A stretch of 64,000 bases of DNA from CAZQQN01 sp964595485 (GTDB lineage Bacteria; Bacteroidota; Bacteroidia; CAILMK01; CAYYUA01), in assembly GCA_964595485.1 (NCBI GenBank), contig CAZQQN010000009.1:21905-85904 (forward strand), given 5' to 3'. Of this stretch, positions 61,130 through 64,000 are shown piece by piece. Below the pieces are notes generated by a model that worked only from the letters and a program-made list of their open reading frames with translations, was not told the DNA's origin and made no database searches. The translations under genes were made by a program, and so were the position numbers. The stretch's first letter is position 1. Each line of letters begins with the position of its first letter.

Positions 61130-63907
61130 ATGGCTGAGCAGCAGAAAAAATTATTCCTTTTGGATGCCATGGCCCTGATTTTTCGGGCTCACTTTGCTTT
61201 CATTCGGAACCCGATGTATAACGCCAAGGGAATGAATACTTCGGCTTTATTTGGTTTTACCAATAGCCTGCTGGAAATACTTGAAAAAGAAGCTCCCACA
61301 CACATCGGGATTGTCTTTGATACAAGCGAGCCTACCTTCCGCGAAGAGACTTATGAAGCTTATAAAGCTAACCGGGAAGAACAACCTGAGGATATTGCTA
61401 CCGCTATACCGATGGTTAAGCAATTAGCGGATGCGTTTAACATTCCGGTTTTAGAAAAACCTGGCTATGAGGCTGATGACATAATAGGCACTATCGCTAA
61501 AAAAGCTTCCAAAGCAGGATTCGAAGTTTACATGATGACCCCTGATAAAGATTTTGCCCAACTTGTTGAAGACAACATATACTTGTACAAGCCGGCCCGC
61601 ATGGGCAAACCTTCTGAAATTTGGGACCGGGAAACAGTGAAGGAAAAGTTTGGTATAGAGGAGGTGGATCAGGTGGTTGATATACAAGGATTGACAGGAG
61701 ATAGCATAGATAATATACCAGGTATAGAGGGAATTGGTCCTAAAACTGCAGAAAAGCTTATTAAACAATTCGGAAGCGTTGAGGAGTTGATCAACAACAC
61801 TGATCAGCTCAAGGGGAAACAAAAACAAAAGATCGAGGATAATAAGGAGAATGCCCGTTTATCCAAGCAACTGGCAACCATTTACACGGAAGTGCCCGTC
61901 AGCTTTGACGAAGAAAGCCTTAAACGAGAAAGCCCTGATGAGGAAAGGTTGAAAGACCTTTTCCGGGAACTTGAATTCCGATCGATCTCACGCAAAATAT
62001 TTGGTGAGGCCAATGAAGAACAAAGTGGACAGGGTGATCTTTTCCAGCAAGAAGAAGCGGAAAAAGCGGAAAAAAAAGCGGCTTCTCCCTATAAAACACT
62101 GGAAAATGGGGATCATGATTACCAGCTTATTCAAGAAGCCAAGGAGCGGAAAGCACTTATTAAGACTCTTGAGGAAAGCGAAGCATTTGCCATTGACACA
62201 GAGACTTCAGCCATCAATCCCCATCAGGCCCAGCTTGTTGGTATCAGCATTAGTACACAGCCGGGTAAGGGGTATTACTTACCCGTGAATGGTGACCCTG
62301 ATCTTGCGGAAGCTATTATAAAAGATCTCAAACCAGTACTTGCTAATGACAAGGTGATGAAAATCGGGCAAAACATCAAATATGACCTCTTAGTACTAAA
62401 AAATCGAGGAATGCCAATGGATGGCCCGATATTCGATACCATGATCGCTCACTACTTGATAGAACCAGAGCAACGGCACAACATGGACTACCTGGCTGAA
62501 ACCTACTTGCAATACCAACCGGTACCCATAGAAGACCTTATTGGGAAAAAGGGCAAAAATCAAGGCAACATGGGCCAACTTAAGCCGGAAACGATCAAAG
62601 ATTATGCATGTGAAGATGCCGATATCACATACCAGCTTTACCAGCATTTTTATCAAATGCTTGATGATGAGGATTATTCAAAACTTTACAAAGAAATTGA
62701 GGGACCGTTGATCTACGTTTTGACTGAAATGGAGTATGAAGGGGTCAAAGTCGATCAGGAGCAATTAGATAACTTTTCCATTGAGCTGGAGCAGGAAATG
62801 CAATCCCTTGAAGCTACCATCCACGAAATGGCAGGCGAGAAATTTAACATCAATTCCCCGAAGCAATTAGGAGATATTTTATTTGAAAAACTTAACCTTG
62901 ACCCGAACGCTAAAAAAACCCAAAAGAGTCAGCAATACTCAACCAATGAAGAGGTGCTAAATAAACTGGCGGCTAACCATGATATTGCCCAAAAAGTACT
63001 GGACTACCGGTCAGTTCAGAAACTTAAATCAACTTATGTAGATGCTTTGCCAGAATTAATCAACCCGAACACAGGCAGGATACACACCTCTTATCAACAA
63101 GCAGTGGCTGCTACGGGTCGTCTTAGCTCTACGAATCCCAACCTTCAAAACATACCGATAAGGACCGAAAAAGGAAGAAGGATAAGAGAGGCTTTTGTAC
63201 CGCGCGAGGAAGGTTATTCCATTTTGGCAGCGGATTATTCCCAAATAGAATTACGTTTGGTTGCAGATATAAGTGGAGATGAATCCCTTAAAGAGGCCTT
63301 TAAGGATGGGCAGGATATTCACGCATCCACAGCTGCTAAAATTTATAACATTCCAATGGATAGGGTCACAGATGATATGAGGCGTAGCGCCAAAACCGTG
63401 AATTTTGGTATTATCTACGGGATTTCAGCTTTTGGGCTGTCACAACGATTGACTATCCCGCGAAAGGAAGCTTCAGAGATTATCGAGAGTTATTTTCAGG
63501 CATTCCCAAAAGTTAAATCCTACATGAATGAGCAAATTGAGTTTGCCCGCAAACATGGATATGTTAAAACCTTATTTGGTAGAAAACGCAGATTGCAGGA
63601 CATCAACTCCGGCAATAGCACGCAAAGAGGCTTTGCTGAACGAAACGCTATTAATAGCCCCATTCAGGGAACCGCGGCAGACATGATTAAAAAAGCCATG
63701 GTTGATGTTCATAGCGCTATGAAGGCCCAGAATTTCCAATCAAAGATGACCATGCAGGTGCATGACGAATTGATCTTTGACGCCAGAAATGATGAACTTG
63801 ACACCCTTAAACCCTTAGTAAAGGAAAAAATGCAAAATGCTTTGAAGCTGGAAGTTCCGATTGAAGTAGAAACAGGTGTAGGGCACAATTGGCTGGTAGC
63901 ACATTAA
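61130..63907 (+). CDS. polA: DNA polymerase I
   Basis: A 925-residue repair and lagging-strand polymerase. The 5' nuclease domain (about 1-300) has LDAMALIFRAHFAF, EADDIIGTIA and the helix-hairpin-helix GIEGIGPKTAEKL. The 3'-5' exonuclease domain (about 330-510) looks intact: FAIDTETSAI, GQNIKYDLLVL and DYACEDADITYQLY keep the acidic metal ligands. The polymerase domain (about 540-925) has motif A AADYSQIELRL, motif B RRSAKTVNFGIIYG and motif C VHDELIFDA. The last residues GVGHNWLVAH match the family end. The 93 bases after it hold nothing recognised. Confidence 0.97.
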   Translation: MAEQQKKLFLLDAMALIFRAHFAFIRNPMYNAKGMNTSALFGFTNSLLEILEKEAPTHIGIVFDTSEPTFREETYEAYKANREEQPEDIATAIPMVKQLADAFNIPVLEKPGYEADDIIGTIAKKASKAGFEVYMMTPDKDFAQLVEDNIYLYKPARMGKPSEIWDRETVKEKFGIEEVDQVVDIQGLTGDSIDNIPGIEGIGPKTAEKLIKQFGSVEELINNTDQLKGKQKQKIEDNKENARLSKQLATIYTEVPVSFDEESLKRESPDEERLKDLFRELEFRSISRKIFGEANEEQSGQGDLFQQEEAEKAEKKAASPYKTLENGDHDYQLIQEAKERKALIKTLEESEAFAIDTETSAINPHQAQLVGISISTQPGKGYYLPVNGDPDLAEAIIKDLKPVLANDKVMKIGQNIKYDLLVLKNRGMPMDGPIFDTMIAHYLIEPEQRHNMDYLAETYLQYQPVPIEDLIGKKGKNQGNMGQLKPETIKDYACEDADITYQLYQHFYQMLDDEDYSKLYKEIEGPLIYVLTEMEYEGVKVDQEQLDNFSIELEQEMQSLEATIHEMAGEKFNINSPKQLGDILFEKLNLDPNAKKTQKSQQYSTNEEVLNKLAANHDIAQKVLDYRSVQKLKSTYVDALPELINPNTGRIHTSYQQAVAATGRLSSTNPNLQNIPIRTEKGRRIREAFVPREEGYSILAADYSQIELRLVADISGDESLKEAFKDGQDIHASTAAKIYNIPMDRVTDDMRRSAKTVNFGIIYGISAFGLSQRLTIPRKEASEIIESYFQAFPKVKSYMNEQIEFARKHGYVKTLFGRKRRLQDINSGNSTQRGFAERNAINSPIQGTAADMIKKAMVDVHSAMKAQNFQSKMTMQVHDELIFDARNDELDTLKPLVKEKMQNALKLEVPIEVETGVGHNWLVAH

Positions 63908-64000
63908 ATCCGTACAGGGATAACGGCAGAGCAAATCCAATTCATTATTAAGCAGTAAACACAGCATCCCAAATAGGAAGGACACCCATTTATTTGTAAT

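Noticed and set aside
1..64000. CRISPR arrays, insertion sequences, rRNA and tRNA genes
   Set aside because: No regularly spaced repeats, transposase-like proteins or recognisable RNA genes were seen by eye. A covariance-model search could still find a small RNA.

Overview
The window comes from a chromosome of the phylum Bacteroidota, most likely a gliding member of the Cytophagales-like groups. Four things support this: two large TonB-dependent receptors (TBDRs) with carboxypeptidase-regulatory N-termini, three secreted proteins with type IX secretion (T9SS)-type C-terminal tails, an adjacent gldA-gldF-gldG gliding cluster, and promoters of the Bacteroidota type (TTG or TTTG, then TAnnTTTG). 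Shine-Dalgarno sequences are mostly absent, and several genes start with TTG or GTG.

Bases 1 to about 30,550 form a phosphate-acquisition island. A universal stress protein lies beside phoR and phoB. These two sit at the end of a unit that begins with a surface-type lipoprotein and a TBDR. Two tandem thioredoxin-like lipoproteins follow. Next is a five-gene minus-strand unit: GTG-start lipoprotein, second TBDR, PorV-like barrel, beta-propeller lipoprotein and PhoD phosphatase. A three-gene unit of T9SS-exported proteins, including an endonuclease/exonuclease/phosphatase-fold enzyme, comes next. Divergent from it run a phosphate-selective porin gene and pstS-pstC-pstA-pstB, then phoU. I see 11-bp-spaced TTAA-type direct repeats, resembling the TTAACA Pho box of Bacillus PhoP, upstream of the lipoprotein-TBDR-phoBR unit and in the divergent nuclease/porin region. 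A weaker copy lies before a distant metallophosphatase (53,092). Together the genes could liberate phosphate from extracellular DNA and phosphoesters, move it across the outer membrane, and import it through Pst under PhoBR control.

Bases 30,569 to 32,748 hold a beta-carbonic anhydrase overlapping a SulP bicarbonate/anion transporter whose reading frame is broken in a seven-base G tract. Housekeeping genes follow: mfd, an acyltransferase, trpS, a deoxynucleoside kinase, a fructosamine-kinase-family protein, an outer-membrane barrel, a coiled-coil exported protein, and a sigma factor/anti-sigma factor/meaB unit.

From 44,003 to 45,700 lies a decayed polytopic membrane-protein gene. Then come pyrC and dnaN, a DUF4340 protein and gldG-gldF-gldA. 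The right end carries the metallophosphatase, a small lipoprotein, a truncated FKBP-like lipoprotein, an RluE-like pseudouridine synthase, an M20 amidohydrolase, alanine racemase, a GNAT acetyltransferase, a YedK/HMCES-type protein and polA. No rRNA, tRNA, insertion sequence or CRISPR array was recognised.
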